In this document: positions 52,477 to 62,421 of the stretch, piece after piece | How the letters are laid out: the number at the start of each line of letters is the position of its first letter | How positions within the stretch are numbered: the first letter of the stretch is position 1 | Source of the DNA: an uncultured Erysipelotrichaceae bacterium | Lineage (GTDB): Bacteria > Bacillota_I > Bacilli_A > Erysipelotrichales > Erysipelotrichaceae | Direction: 5' to 3' | Length of the DNA stretch: 64,000 bases | Assembly (NCBI GenBank): GCA_903789495.1 | Contig: CAIFEQ010000003.1 | Location: 59,785 to 123,784 of the forward strand | Notes under the pieces: generated by a model | Databases searched by the model: none | Seen by the model: only the letters and a program-made list of their open reading frames with translations | Told to the model about the DNA's origin: nothing | Program-made: the position numbers and the translations under genes

Positions 52477-53877
52477 ATGCCTGTCAATTCCTTTGACCAT
52501 TATCCCCTGACCTGGAAACCGGATCTTTCTGCCCTGAAGCCGCCCTACTACCTGTCCCTGGCCGCTGATCTGGAGAAGCAGATCCGCAGCGGCAGTCTGT
52601 CTGCCGGCACGAAACTGCCGCCGCAGCGGGAGATCGCGGATTATCTGGATCTGAACTACACAACCATCACCAGGGTCTATGAGCTCCTGAAGCAGAAGGG
52701 ACTGCTGTATGGCGTCGTGGGCAAGGGGACCTTCGTGGCACCGCATGCGGCAGAGGATGTCACCCTGAATGCCCCTTCGGCAGACGCCTGTATTGAGATG
52801 GGACCGATCAATGGTTTTGGCGAATATGCCACCCTGGTGGAAAAGGCAACCCGCAAGGTCGTTGAGAAAGGCTATCTGAAGAATCTGTATGAATACTCCT
52901 TTCCGACCGGGCAGCCGCATCAGCTGGCGGCCGGGGTCAGATGGATGCAGCAGATGGGCATCCATACCGACGTGGAACATACCGCCCTGCTGGCCGGAGC
53001 GCAGAATGCCCTGACCGTGTCCCTGCTGGCCCTGTTTTCACCTGGCGACAAGATCGCGGCCGACTTCTACACCTATCCAAATCTGATTGAACTGGCCGGG
53101 ATGCTGCATCTGGTGCTGGTTCCGATTCCGGGCGATGCCGATGGCATGAATCCGGAAGAACTGGACCGCCAGTGCAAGCAGCAGAAGATCCGGGGCATCT
53201 ATCTGATTCCGACTCTGGCCAATCCGACCAATGTCACGATTCCCCTGAAACGCCGGAAACAGCTGGCTGACGTCATCCGCAGACATGATCTGATCCTGAT
53301 TGAAGACGATATCTCTTCCTGGCTGTATGCCGTAGAGGGCAGGGCCATTCCATCCTTCTTTGACCTGCTGAACGGACAGAGCATCTGCATCTGCACCACG
53401 ACCAAGAGTCTGTGCGGCGGTCTGCGGGTGGCCTTCATGACCTTTGCCGAGGCCTGGAAGCCGGCCATCCTGCACAGTCTGCAGAACACCAGCATCAAGA
53501 CTTCCGCGCTGGATGCGGAGATCATCACCGAACTCATCCTGAACGGAGATGCCTATGAGATTGCCGTACAGAAAAAACGCTGGGCCCAGGAAACCTGTCA
53601 GATCTTTGCTCAGTTCTTCCCCTGCAGCCGCAGGCTGCTGAAAACAGGCAGCTACTACCAGTGGCTGCCGCTGCCGGAATGCATGCAGGATAAGCCTGTA
53701 GAGGAAGATCTGCTGCAGCGCGGGGTGCGGGTCTATCAGTCTTCCCGCTTTGCCGTCCATCCGGAAACCGGTGCTGGCTACCTGCGGATTTCGCTCTGTT
53801 CATCCGGTTCCAAGCGCCTGCTGAAAAAAGGACTTGCCATCATTCGGAAATATCTGCAGGAAGAAGCAGCTCACTAG
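52477..53877 (+). CDS. MocR/GntR regulator with aminotransferase-like domain
   Basis: 466 aa. GntR HTH at residues about 25-95 (IRSGSLSAGTKLPPQREIADYLDLNYTTITRVYELLKQKGLLYGVVGKGTFV), then a PLP type I fold: LLAGAQNALTVSLLALFSPGDKI, PTLANPTNVTIP, LIEDDISSWLY and CTTTKSLCGGLRVAF, where the Lys of TTTKS is the PLP lysine. MocR proteins sense PLP or amino compounds. ATG 52477 has CGGAGGTGCCGCC before it. Divergent from the PhzF-like gene. Confidence 0.92.
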   Translation: MPVNSFDHYPLTWKPDLSALKPPYYLSLAADLEKQIRSGSLSAGTKLPPQREIADYLDLNYTTITRVYELLKQKGLLYGVVGKGTFVAPHAAEDVTLNAPSADACIEMGPINGFGEYATLVEKATRKVVEKGYLKNLYEYSFPTGQPHQLAAGVRWMQQMGIHTDVEHTALLAGAQNALTVSLLALFSPGDKIAADFYTYPNLIELAGMLHLVLVPIPGDADGMNPEELDRQCKQQKIRGIYLIPTLANPTNVTIPLKRRKQLADVIRRHDLILIEDDISSWLYAVEGRAIPSFFDLLNGQSICICTTTKSLCGGLRVAFMTFAEAWKPAILHSLQNTSIKTSALDAEIITELILNGDAYEIAVQKKRWAQETCQIFAQFFPCSRRLLKTGSYYQWLPLPECMQDKPVEEDLLQRGVRVYQSSRFAVHPETGAGYLRISLCSSGSKRLLKKGLAIIRKYLQEEAAH

Positions 53878-53906
53878 CAAAACAGGGGCCAGAGTCCCCT
53901 GTTTTG
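53877..53906 (+). terminator. Terminator of the MocR-like gene
   Basis: CAAAACAGGGG and CCCCTGTTTTG form an 11-bp stem around CCAGAGT directly after the stop; the A and T runs would let it act for the convergent AraC gene as well. Confidence 0.85.
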
Positions 53907-53952
53907 TGATCTGTTCCATGGGATCTGCTTTTCAGCAGCCGACCCTTATTTT

Positions 53953-54882
53953 TTATAAAGACAGATATTCCTTGAGTGTCTCGCTGACCAGCGGATTATC
54001 GACAGAGATCAGTTTCCTGTCCAGGCTGTGCTGTACATGCTTGCCGAAGATATTCTGCCGGTATTCATTGGGCGTGCATTCAAAGAGATCGATAAAGCGC
54101 TTGTTGAAAGATTTCAGATCCGAAAAGCCATTGCTTAAGGCAATCTCGGTCAGATTCTTATCGGTTTCTGTCAGATCAAAGACGGCATATTTCATGCGGA
54201 CCCGCATCAGATAGTCATAGAAGTTGGTGCCGGTCATGTTTTTGAACAGGGTCGAAAAATAGGTGCGGTTATACCCGGAAAAGACCGCCAGATCTTCCAG
54301 GGTGATCTTTTCCTTATAATGATCTTCCATATAATCGGTCACCTGCTGGATGAGCTTGCGCTGGGATTCATTATGCCCTAAGGAAGCGACCGTGACCTGG
54401 GGTGCAAAATCCTGCAGCAGGCTGGCCATCAGAAGTTCCGCACATCCCTTGGCATACAGATGTGAGTAAGGACCGCCATCCGCGGCCGAAGTCAGCAGAC
54501 CCGTCGCATAATAGCGGATGCGGCGGTAACGCGGTTCCTGACAGGTTTCCCTGGACGTATGGCAGCTGTCAAAGGAAAACAGCGTTCCCTTTTTCAGCAG
54601 CGTCTGGAAAGCATCCGCAGAGAAACGGACTACCAGCGTCATCGTATTCAGGGTCGTCGAAAAAGACGCATGACCGGTATTGGGATTGATCAGAACCACA
54701 TCGTCCTTGCCCATGTAGAAATGTTCCTTGCCGCGGTTGAATTCCTTCTTCCCGTTCAGGACGATCTGCAGTTCATAGTCATAGGCATGCCAGTGATAGT
54801 GATAATTCATGCTCTCGGTGACGTAACAGGTAAAATACAGTCCGTCATTCGGCCACTGCAGCTGGTAATAGTATTTTTCCAT
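53953..54882 (-). CDS. AraC family transcriptional regulator
   Basis: 309 aa. N-terminal cupin with several His (MNYHYHWHAYDYELQIVLNGKKEF), C-terminal double HTH (LEDLAVFSGYNRTYFSTLFKNMTG and LTEIALSNGFSDLKSFNKRFIDLFECTPNEYR). ATG 54882 with GGAGGG before it. It lies downstream of, and in the same direction as, the permease-dehydratase genes, so a sugar-acid-responsive regulator is plausible. Confidence 0.9.
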   Translation of the reverse strand: MEKYYYQLQWPNDGLYFTCYVTESMNYHYHWHAYDYELQIVLNGKKEFNRGKEHFYMGKDDVVLINPNTGHASFSTTLNTMTLVVRFSADAFQTLLKKGTLFSFDSCHTSRETCQEPRYRRIRYYATGLLTSAADGGPYSHLYAKGCAELLMASLLQDFAPQVTVASLGHNESQRKLIQQVTDYMEDHYKEKITLEDLAVFSGYNRTYFSTLFKNMTGTNFYDYLMRVRMKYAVFDLTETDKNLTEIALSNGFSDLKSFNKRFIDLFECTPNEYRQNIFGKHVQHSLDRKLISVDNPLVSETLKEYLSL

Positions 54883-55009
54883 GGCCACCCTCCATCTGTA
54901 CCCATAAACTTCCAGGGACAGCCGATGATCCAGAAATGGATGGTTCTTTCTCTCAAATCATAGCATATCGTCTGCAACAGTTAAGGAACGGCAGCGGCTC
55001 CATTTTCAG

Positions 55010-55046
55010 AGAAAAAGCAGGAAAAGGAACAGCTGCCTTTTCCTGC
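55010..55046 (-). terminator. Terminator of the SLC13-like permease gene
   Basis: The minus strand reads GCAGGAAAAGG and CCTTTTCCTGC around CAGCTGTT, then TTTTTCTC, 26 bp after the stop. Confidence 0.85.
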
Positions 55047-55071
55047 CAGTTTACTGATCAGAACTGAAGCA

Positions 55072-56373
55072 TCATGCCGGGAATACAGTCATGACCCAGA
55101 AGACGGAAACCACACCGATGATCAGGGAAGGCAGCAGGCCGATCTTGAGCAGATCTTTCTGTGTATAGCCGCCGCAGCCCATCATCAGCGGAATGGTCGC
55201 GGTCGCTGCCGGGGTCAGGAAAGCCGTCAGGCAGGCCGTGTTCAGCAGGATCAGCGGTCCGATCGGATTGATGCCCAGCGACTTGCAGGCCAGGATCAGG
55301 ATCGGCCGGAAGATGTTGTTCACGCTCTGGTTCTGCATGAACTGCGTCAGAACGAACGGGACGAAGAAGAACACTGCACCGATGACATAACCGTTTGTGG
55401 TACCGCCCAGCGAGTCGGCAATGGCATTGCCGATCAGATCGCCCAGACCGCAGGCAATCATGGCCTGCCCCAGAGCGAGGGCAGCGACAACCATCATGAC
55501 AATCCGCACCGGCAGAGCCTGGACCGCTTCTTTCGGCTGCAGGACTCTGAAGACCAGCATCAGAGCTGCACCGGCGGCAGCAACCTGCCAGCTGGCCAGA
55601 CCAAGCTGCGTCTGGAAGATCAGGCCAAGTGTCGTGAGGATGAAGATGAAGTAGCCCATGAATTCCTGCAGAGGAGGCAGAGGTTCCTTTTCCTTCTTAG
55701 CCGAACCGCCATCCATGCCGACAATCGGCACACTCGGCTGATCCGGGGACAGTTTCGGAACCAGGAAAATCGCCAGCAGGATCACCACCAGGGAAGGCAG
55801 CCATCTGGCCTTGAACGGATCCAGCAGCTGCATCTGGTAATCGGTATAGCCATAGCTTTCCAGATAGCCGTTTTCGGTAGCGAAGGTCGTGGCACCGGTC
55901 GCGATCGGCAGCGTCATGCAGGTACCGACAACTGTCAGACCGATGGAGAACATATACTTGGAAGGACTGATCCCCTGTTCATTGCAGCTGGCCATGACAA
56001 GCGGCGAGACAATGGTGAACACCGCGACCGGGCTGGGAACCAGCTGAGACAGCAGAAAGGTAATCAGCACATAGCCGATCAGCATCCGCCTGGGATTGCC
56101 GCCGGAGACCTTGTTCAGCGACCCGGCCAGCTTGTGGACCGCCTGGGTGCGGTTTAGACCTGCCGCGACAATGAACATGCAGGAAATGAGCATGACATTG
56201 GCATTGCCCCAGCATCCCAGGACCGTTTTCAGATCTACCAGACCCGAGAAAGCGACCAGGACGAAGATGACAAAGGCGACTACACCGGAAGTCGTGTGCA
56301 GCTGCTGGGCAAAGGTATAGCCCAGGATCATGAGGATGAAGATGATGAGACAGAGAATCATTTGCGATGTCAT
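55072..56373 (-). CDS. SLC13/DASS-like anion permease
   Basis: 433 aa with about eleven helices. The two inverted-repeat halves show LVPSPVAVFTIVSPLVMASC and TQFMQNQSVNNIFRPILILA followed by LTPAATATIPLMMGCGGY, helix-break motifs typical of the ion transporter superfamily (SLC13, CitMHS). Members import carboxylates with Na+. It precedes no other transporter here, and it follows a galactonate-dehydratase-like gene by 78 nt, so the cargo is probably an aldonic or aldaric acid. Cargo inferred. Confidence 0.85.
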   Translation of the reverse strand: MTSQMILCLIIFILMILGYTFAQQLHTTSGVVAFVIFVLVAFSGLVDLKTVLGCWGNANVMLISCMFIVAAGLNRTQAVHKLAGSLNKVSGGNPRRMLIGYVLITFLLSQLVPSPVAVFTIVSPLVMASCNEQGISPSKYMFSIGLTVVGTCMTLPIATGATTFATENGYLESYGYTDYQMQLLDPFKARWLPSLVVILLAIFLVPKLSPDQPSVPIVGMDGGSAKKEKEPLPPLQEFMGYFIFILTTLGLIFQTQLGLASWQVAAAGAALMLVFRVLQPKEAVQALPVRIVMMVVAALALGQAMIACGLGDLIGNAIADSLGGTTNGYVIGAVFFFVPFVLTQFMQNQSVNNIFRPILILACKSLGINPIGPLILLNTACLTAFLTPAATATIPLMMGCGGYTQKDLLKIGLLPSLIIGVVSVFWVMTVFPA

Positions 56374-56451
56374 TTCAAGACACCCCCTCTTTCAGCAAAC
56401 CTTTTTTCCCTTTTGCAATGAAGCGGCTGATTGATTTCTGCTGGCAGTTCC

Positions 56452-57600
56452 TTACCAGTCTTTGACGGCACCGTCATAGCTGCGCAGAGCCGTGTTGGAA
56501 CCTCTCTCCTTGGCGGGATAGCGTTCTTCTGCGTCGTCCGCCAGTTCAACACCGATACCCGGCTTCTCCGGAATCATCAGGTAGCCGTCTTCAAACTTCA
56601 GCGGTTCCTTGACCATGGCATCTTCAGCGCCATTCAGGCAGAAGCCCGGCAGTTCCTGAATCCCCAGGTTGGGAATGCAGGCGCAGATCTGCAGGCAGGC
56701 GGCCGTGGAGACCGGACCCAGCGGATTATGCGGGACAACCAGAATGTCATTGGCCTCGGCAATCGCGCAGATCTTTTTCGCTGCAGTGATGCCGCCGACG
56801 GCACAGACATCCGGCCGGATGTAGCTGCAGGCCCTTCTCTGGGCAATCATTTCAAATTCCTTGATATTGATAAACCGTTCCCCGGTCGCAATGGGAACCG
56901 GAATCTTATGCGCAACTTCCGCCATGGAATCCAGGTTGTCCGGGGTAATCGGATCTTCAAAGATCATAGGACGGTACTGAGCGACTTCATTCCCGAAGGC
57001 AATGGCCTCCGGCGGTGTCATGCCCCGGTGCGCTTCCAGGATCAGATCGAAGTGCGGACCGACTGTCTCCCGGACTCTCTTCACCTTTTCCAGTTCATCC
57101 TGGACCCGGCCGGAGTAGTATTCATCTCGGCCTTCATTGGCAGACTGCCGGACCCCGTTGACGAAGATCTTTGCCGCATTGAAGCCCATTTCCTGCAGCT
57201 TCTTATACTCGCTGCACATCTCATCCAGGTCCGCGGTATGCTTCATCGGCGAGGCATAGACCCGGACCTTTTCCCGGGTTCTGCCGCCCAGAAGCTGATA
57301 GACCGGTACGCCCAGTTTCTTGCCCTTGATATCCCAGCAGGCAATATCAATGGCAGAGATGGCACTCATGATGACCGAACCGCGGAAATAGACGGCCCTG
57401 TACAGGTTCTGACCGATATCTTCGACATTGAACGGATCTTTGCCGATCAGATAAGGAATGAATTTGGTAATGGCATCAGCAGTGGAACTGAGGAATCCCC
57501 AGTTCCCGGCCTCACCCAGGCCGGTAATCCCCTCATCCGTAGAGATTTCTACGAAGAGGTAGTGGCGGGCAAAACGCAGTCTGACATCCGTAATTTTCAT
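56452..57600 (-). CDS. Galactonate-dehydratase-like enolase superfamily enzyme (3)
   Basis: 382 aa. EISTDEGITGLGEAGNWGF, FDLILEAHRGMTP, MIFEDPITPDN, IATGERFIN and VVPHNPLGPVS match the DgoD-like subgroup; the sequence is close to the enzyme at 47000 but has the GC content of the main chromosome. AAAAGGG before the ATG. Upstream of the permease in the same direction, forming a transport-dehydration unit. Confidence 0.88.
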   Translation of the reverse strand: MKITDVRLRFARHYLFVEISTDEGITGLGEAGNWGFLSSTADAITKFIPYLIGKDPFNVEDIGQNLYRAVYFRGSVIMSAISAIDIACWDIKGKKLGVPVYQLLGGRTREKVRVYASPMKHTADLDEMCSEYKKLQEMGFNAAKIFVNGVRQSANEGRDEYYSGRVQDELEKVKRVRETVGPHFDLILEAHRGMTPPEAIAFGNEVAQYRPMIFEDPITPDNLDSMAEVAHKIPVPIATGERFINIKEFEMIAQRRACSYIRPDVCAVGGITAAKKICAIAEANDILVVPHNPLGPVSTAACLQICACIPNLGIQELPGFCLNGAEDAMVKEPLKFEDGYLMIPEKPGIGVELADDAEERYPAKERGSNTALRSYDGAVKDW

Positions 57601-58347
57601 GGCTTTCCCTTTTCTCTGCCCGCAGGAAAAAGCTGCGGCAGATCCTCTTTTGCAAGCATCTTATCGAAAGAAATGCGGGTCTGTCGTGCGGAATTTTTAT
57701 AAAATTCCGGCCAGGTTGAAACCCCTTTCAGCTCAATTTTTCTATTTAACTGGAAAATTCAATCGATTTTATCAAAATATTTTCCATGTTTTATTAAGAT
57801 GAATATCTCAAATTATGGCTTTTTCAGTGCCTTTCCCCCCATTTCACCTGAATCAGAACAAAGAAAGAAGACCCTGAAACACAAGAATATTTTCCCCCAT
57901 GGAAAATATTTCGATTTCCTTCTGAATAAATTTACCGGACAGGACAGTGATGCATCTCCGCGGTGCCGGCTACACCAAATAGTGCTTCTGATACTCATAG
58001 AAGAAGATATCATGCTGTTGAACCGCGTCCTGCGTTGACATTTTCATGCCATTCAGCTGCTGATGTACTGCTATCGGTTGTAATCCTGGCTTAACCTGAT
58101 ATGTACTGAAATAAAGCTTCTTCCATCATGTTAAAGAAGCCTGCTCTTTTGAAGATATAGCTCTGGATATCGTCATAAAGGAAACGACATGCAGGCACCA
58201 TTTTTTTCTTGCAAGCTGTTTCCGCTGCATGCATGAACACCATGCATCTACTGTAACCAAAATGATAAAAATCTGTAAAATCACGCAGTTCCGTATCTGC
58301 GGTTCTGTCCGGTGCATTATAATGAATGAAATTCCGGGGAGGATCTT
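57601..58347. other. Long AT-rich intergenic region with a coding-like minus frame
   Basis: No complete gene. On the minus strand from about 58330 to 58113 one frame without a start reads YNAPDRTADTELRDFTDF, later CMVFMHAAETACKKKMVPACRFLYDD and FNMMEEALFQYIS, protein-like but unrecognised, possibly a decayed gene. The rest (57650-58100) shows AT-rich sequence suited to promoters of the dehydratase operon. Confidence 0.4.
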
Positions 58348-59001
58348 ATGGAGAACAGCGGAAAGGGAAGCGATTTTCTATATCTTGCCCTCTATGCTTT
58401 TGCCGGCTTTGCATTTGAACTCCTGCTTGCCAATGTGATCGAGCCGCTTCTGGGGATTACCCTTGAAAGCATGACGACCATGCAGAACATCGTGCACTGG
58501 CTCATCACCAGTGCGTTCTGGGGGATCTTCGGCTGCTTTCTCATCCACGTCGCCAGGAAAAAATACGGTTTCGATATCATGGAAGAAAAAGCCAGCCTGC
58601 AGGGCCAGCAGATTCTGCTCTGTGTGCTGAGCATCCTGCTCATGGCCTATGTGCAGTCCCTGGACTGGGGCGGTTTCCGACCGCTGATCGAATTTCTGCG
58701 GCAGGGCCCTATGAAATTCCTCTTTCAGTACATCTATTATTTCTTTGAAACATTCCTGTTTTCTCTGATCATCATCTTCGGACAGAAGGCCTTCGAGATC
58801 TGGTTCAAAAAGAAGAATATTCCCTATGGCGGCATCGTTCTGGCGCTGACCTGGGGACTGGGACACATCCTTTCCAAAGGCAGCTTCACCATCGGACTGC
58901 TGACGGCACTAAGCGGATTTCTGTTCGGTGCGGTCTATCTGATTGTCGGCAGAGACTACCGGAAAACCCTGCCTCTTCTGTTCCTCATGTTCGTCATCTG
59001 A
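58348..59001 (+). CDS. CPBP-like membrane protein
   Basis: 217 aa with six to seven helices. The C-terminal LALTWGLGHILSKGSF and LLTALSGFLFGAVYLIVGRDYRKTLPLLFLM resemble the second and third motifs of the CAAX-protease/bacteriocin-processing (CPBP) family, including the metal-site His. The first EExxxR motif is not seen, so it may not be a protease. GGGAGGATCTT before ATG. Single gene ending at a strong terminator. Confidence 0.7.
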   Translation: MENSGKGSDFLYLALYAFAGFAFELLLANVIEPLLGITLESMTTMQNIVHWLITSAFWGIFGCFLIHVARKKYGFDIMEEKASLQGQQILLCVLSILLMAYVQSLDWGGFRPLIEFLRQGPMKFLFQYIYYFFETFLFSLIIIFGQKAFEIWFKKKNIPYGGIVLALTWGLGHILSKGSFTIGLLTALSGFLFGAVYLIVGRDYRKTLPLLFLMFVI

Positions 59002-59051
59002 GACCTGTACAGCAGGTTCCGTAAACATTAACCGTAACTGAATCAGACGAA

Positions 59052-59105
59052 TAAAGCAGTGCTGTTCTTCCTGTTTTTCAGGTGTGAACAGCACTGCTTC
59101 TTTCT
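59052..59105. terminator. Bidirectional terminator
   Basis: AAGCAGTGCTGTTC (59054-59067) pairs perfectly with GAACAGCACTGCTT (59086-59099), a 14-bp stem between two convergent genes, with T-rich sequence on the plus side. Confidence 0.85.
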
Positions 59106-59109
59106 GTGC

Positions 59110-61410
59110 TTATGCTCTTTCCGGTCTTCTTGCCCGGTTGAAGTTGATCAGACAGCCAGCCTGGATGATTTTCCGCTCATTCTCCGTCAGCGTCTGGATA
59201 TAGAGATGGATTTCCTGCACGCTGCCGTTCTTCAGAACATAGCCGATGATGTCATCGAGTCGGTTGTCGGTCAGCGCCTTACGGATGCCGGGGATGTAGA
59301 TATAGTCGTCGACCTCAAAAGCGGTCGACTCACCCTTCAGGTGGAATGGCAGAATGCCCCAGTTGATGCAGTTGCTGCGATAGCGCTTGGTCGCATAATC
59401 CTGCGTGATATTGGCCAGCGCACCAAGCACTCTCTGACAGGACGCCGCCTGCTCTCGGGCAGAGCCGTCTCCCGGCCTGTTTGCATAGATCGTGGAACCG
59501 ATCTCGACCTCTTCGGCAGAGATCTGTTCCTGACCGGGGATGGTGTGGATGAGATTGAAGACGGCCCTGATCTCGGCCGGGACGTTATGGGCAAGACGTT
59601 CCTGTTCCATCTGCTGGACCGCTTTTGCCCGGCCGACATAGGCCGGATCACGGCGGGACAGCGTGAACTCCGCCAGTCCCAGCGGATTCGAACGGTAAGA
59701 GGAAGTCTCACCGGACGGGATCAGTTCGTCCGTCGTAGTGACCTCGTCCAGAATCTTCGAGGTTACCCGCAGAAGAATGTTGTCGGTCAGGGGCTCCATC
59801 TTCGGCCAGTCCTTGATGTTCGGACCGAAGCGCAGTTCGGCATGCTCATCCGCTCTGCCGAAACCCTGGTAGACCCGGGCCAGGTAGGCGCGGTCATCAT
59901 AGTGATATTCGGGAACTTCCTCCCAGCTGTCTATCGTTTCCGCCGAGGTCAGAAGGCCGCCGTTTGCCGCCGTTGCGGCGATGGAACGGGCATCCATCAG
60001 AGCCACTGCCGCCATCTGGTGATTGCCCGGTTTCGAGCCTTCCCGGTTCGGGAAGTTCCGGGTGGTATGGCGGATGGACAGCGTATTGTTTGCCGGGGTA
60101 TCACCGGCCCCGAAGCACGGTCCGCAGAATGCCGTCTTGATGATGGCACCGGCATCCATGAGATCGGCCAGATATCCCTTGCGGTCCAGGTCGGTATACA
60201 CCGGCAGGGAGGACGGATAAACGGAGAGGCTGAAGGCTCCGCAGCCGGCACTCTTTCCCCTGAGAATCTGGGAGGCCCGGACAACGTTCGTGTAATTGCC
60301 GCCCGCACAGCCGGCAATGATGCCCTGCTGTACCATGAGCTTTCCATCCTCAGTCACCTTGTCCAGCAGCGTGAAGGGAGCCCGTCCTTCGGCAACCTGC
60401 TCGGCCTTCTTCTCCGTCTCGCGCAGGATATCCCCAAGGTTCTCATACAGCTCATCAATCTCATACGCATTCGAAGGATGGAACGGCAGCGCGATCATGG
60501 GCCTGATCGTGCTGAGATCCACTTCGACACAGCCGTCGTAATAGGCATTCTCGCCAGGATTGAGTTCCTGATAGGCTTCCGGACGCTTGTGTTCCGTGAG
60601 GAATTTTCTGGTTTCCTCATCCGTTCTCCAGATCGAACTCAGGCAGGTCGTCTCAGTTGTCATGACATCGACCCCGTTCCGGTAATCCTGAGACATCGAG
60701 GAAACACCGGGCCCGACGAACTCCATGACCTTGTTTTTGACATAGCCGCACGAATAGACGGCGCGGATGATCGCCAGGGCGACATCCTGAGGCCCGACAA
60801 ACGGTTTCGGTGCTCCCTTGAGATAGATGGCAATGACCTCCGGCCGGGCAATGTCGTACGTCTGCCCCAGGATCTGCTTGGTCAGCTCGCCGCCGCCCTC
60901 ACCGATGCCCATGGTCCCCAGGGCGCCATAACGGGTATGGGAATCCGAGCCGAGAATCATTCTGCCGCAGCCGGCAAAATTCTCCCGCATATACTGATGA
61001 ATCACCGCGACATGCGGGGGAACGAAGATACCGCCGTATTTCTGCGCCGCCGTAAGACCGAACAGATGGTCATCCTCGTTGATGGTGCCGCCGACCGCGC
61101 ACAGGGAATTGTGACAGCAGGTCAGCACATAGGGAATCGGAAATCGGTCCATTCCCGAAGCCCGGGCTGTCTGAATGATGCCGACATACGTGATGTCATG
61201 AGAAGCCATCGCATCGAATCTGATCTGCAGATGTTCCATACTGCCGGAAGTGTTGTGCGACTTCATGATGCCATAGGCAATGGTTCTCTGCCGCCCGGCC
61301 TCCCGGTCCGCTTTTTTCCCGGTGATCTGCTGCAGTTTTCCTGCTTCTGCCTCCGGCACAATCGTGCCGTCCTGTGCCAGATAAATGCCGCCTTCAGATA
61401 ATCTGATCAT
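59110..61410 (-). CDS. Aconitase-family hydratase
   Basis: 766 aa. Aconitase-type motifs: [70 protein letters not shown] (cluster Cys), [18 protein letters not shown] (two cluster Cys), and a late [19 protein letters not shown]. All three cluster Cys seem present, unlike E. coli YbhJ, to which its overall form is similar. It should (de)hydrate a hydroxy acid, but citrate is not implied. It follows the UlaG-like gene by 105 bp, same strand. Confidence 0.85.
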   Translation of the reverse strand: MIRLSEGGIYLAQDGTIVPEAEAGKLQQITGKKADREAGRQRTIAYGIMKSHNTSGSMEHLQIRFDAMASHDITYVGIIQTARASGMDRFPIPYVLTCCHNSLCAVGGTINEDDHLFGLTAAQKYGGIFVPPHVAVIHQYMRENFAGCGRMILGSDSHTRYGALGTMGIGEGGGELTKQILGQTYDIARPEVIAIYLKGAPKPFVGPQDVALAIIRAVYSCGYVKNKVMEFVGPGVSSMSQDYRNGVDVMTTETTCLSSIWRTDEETRKFLTEHKRPEAYQELNPGENAYYDGCVEVDLSTIRPMIALPFHPSNAYEIDELYENLGDILRETEKKAEQVAEGRAPFTLLDKVTEDGKLMVQQGIIAGCAGGNYTNVVRASQILRGKSAGCGAFSLSVYPSSLPVYTDLDRKGYLADLMDAGAIIKTAFCGPCFGAGDTPANNTLSIRHTTRNFPNREGSKPGNHQMAAVALMDARSIAATAANGGLLTSAETIDSWEEVPEYHYDDRAYLARVYQGFGRADEHAELRFGPNIKDWPKMEPLTDNILLRVTSKILDEVTTTDELIPSGETSSYRSNPLGLAEFTLSRRDPAYVGRAKAVQQMEQERLAHNVPAEIRAVFNLIHTIPGQEQISAEEVEIGSTIYANRPGDGSAREQAASCQRVLGALANITQDYATKRYRSNCINWGILPFHLKGESTAFEVDDYIYIPGIRKALTDNRLDDIIGYVLKNGSVQEIHLYIQTLTENERKIIQAGCLINFNRARRPERA

Positions 61411-61515
61411 AAGAATTGCCTGACCCCGCAGGGTCCTTCTCCTGTCTTTTCATCATAAAGCACACATACCGGTCAGCTGGATCACAGTATGTGTACTGTT
61501 CAGATGCCTTGCTGC

Positions 61516-62421
61516 TTACAGCTTCTTGATCGAGGTGCAGACCTCATACCAGACATAGGGCTCCGGATTGAAGGCCTTGCCGGCATAATGATGTGCTTCC
61601 AGCACCTGGTTGACCTGATCAAAGAATTCATTCAGGTCCTCGCCTTTTGCCCTGGCATTGTTGTGATGCAGTGGCATCATGATCTGTGCCCCCATCATTT
61701 CCATCTGACTGGCATAATACTCCGGCGTGTAGTTTCTGATTCTGTGCCGGAGCATGATATTGGGCCTGTCATTGCCCAGCTGCTTCACATGCTCCTCGAA
61801 GTCACGTCCCGCACTGAAATCAATCCTGAAGTTGTTCAGTGTCTCAATCATGAAATTGAAGACGTACATGTAGCCTAACGGCCCGGTCATGTTCGGTGTA
61901 GGAATATTGAACTCCTCAGAGGCCTGCGTCAGGTTTGCGGGATCATCCGGTCTCAGGAAATAACCTTCCCGGAAGGACCGGTTGTCATGCGCGCCCGGAT
62001 ATACCTTCAGGGTGAAATCATCAAAGTAATAGGTATTGCCGGGATAGATCGGATAGATTGCACCATACGGGATGTTGTAGACCCGGGCCACCTCCGTCGC
62101 GGCATCCGCCGGCACCAGCACCCTGCCGTAAAACCTGTTCCACAGATCACCGACGATATTGCAGTGATCGCCATGGGCATGACTGATGATGATGTAATCA
62201 GCTCCGGTAAAATCGTTTACCGTAAAACCTGTCTGCTTATAGACTTTTAATTCTCGTTTCTCCTGCTCGGTCAGTTCCTTGCCCTCTAGGTTGCTGCCAT
62301 CCCAGATAAAAGGATCCGTGACGATCACCTTTCCATTCGGCAGAGCAATTTCATAGCACTGTACGGAAATCCATCTGATCTTCAAAGCCTGTGATACTGC
62401 TGCGTCCTTATATGCTGCCAT
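61516..62421 (-). CDS. UlaG-like MBL-fold hydrolase
   Basis: 301 aa. Zinc motif ISHAHGDHCNIV, further ligands in VYPGAHDNRSF, FRIDFSAGRDFEEH and MMPLHHNNARAKGEDL. Length and pattern fit the L-ascorbate-6-phosphate lactonase (UlaG) group, cytosolic lactonases of sugar-acid phosphates. ATG 62421 with AAAGGAGGAACT before it; the frame is open to 62517. Upstream partner of the aconitase-family gene. No ula transporter or other ula genes are seen, so its substrate may differ. Confidence 0.85.
   Translation of the reverse strand: MAAYKDAAVSQALKIRWISVQCYEIALPNGKVIVTDPFIWDGSNLEGKELTEQEKRELKVYKQTGFTVNDFTGADYIIISHAHGDHCNIVGDLWNRFYGRVLVPADAATEVARVYNIPYGAIYPIYPGNTYYFDDFTLKVYPGAHDNRSFREGYFLRPDDPANLTQASEEFNIPTPNMTGPLGYMYVFNFMIETLNNFRIDFSAGRDFEEHVKQLGNDRPNIMLRHRIRNYTPEYYASQMEMMGAQIMMPLHHNNARAKGEDLNEFFDQVNQVLEAHHYAGKAFNPEPYVWYEVCTSIKKL

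Noticed and set aside
59059..61401. 780-codon plus-strand frame
   Set aside because: Exact antisense shadow of the aconitase-family gene. No ribosome site or domain, and low-complexity residue use. The same holds for long antisense frames at 120-1229 and 24811-26388.
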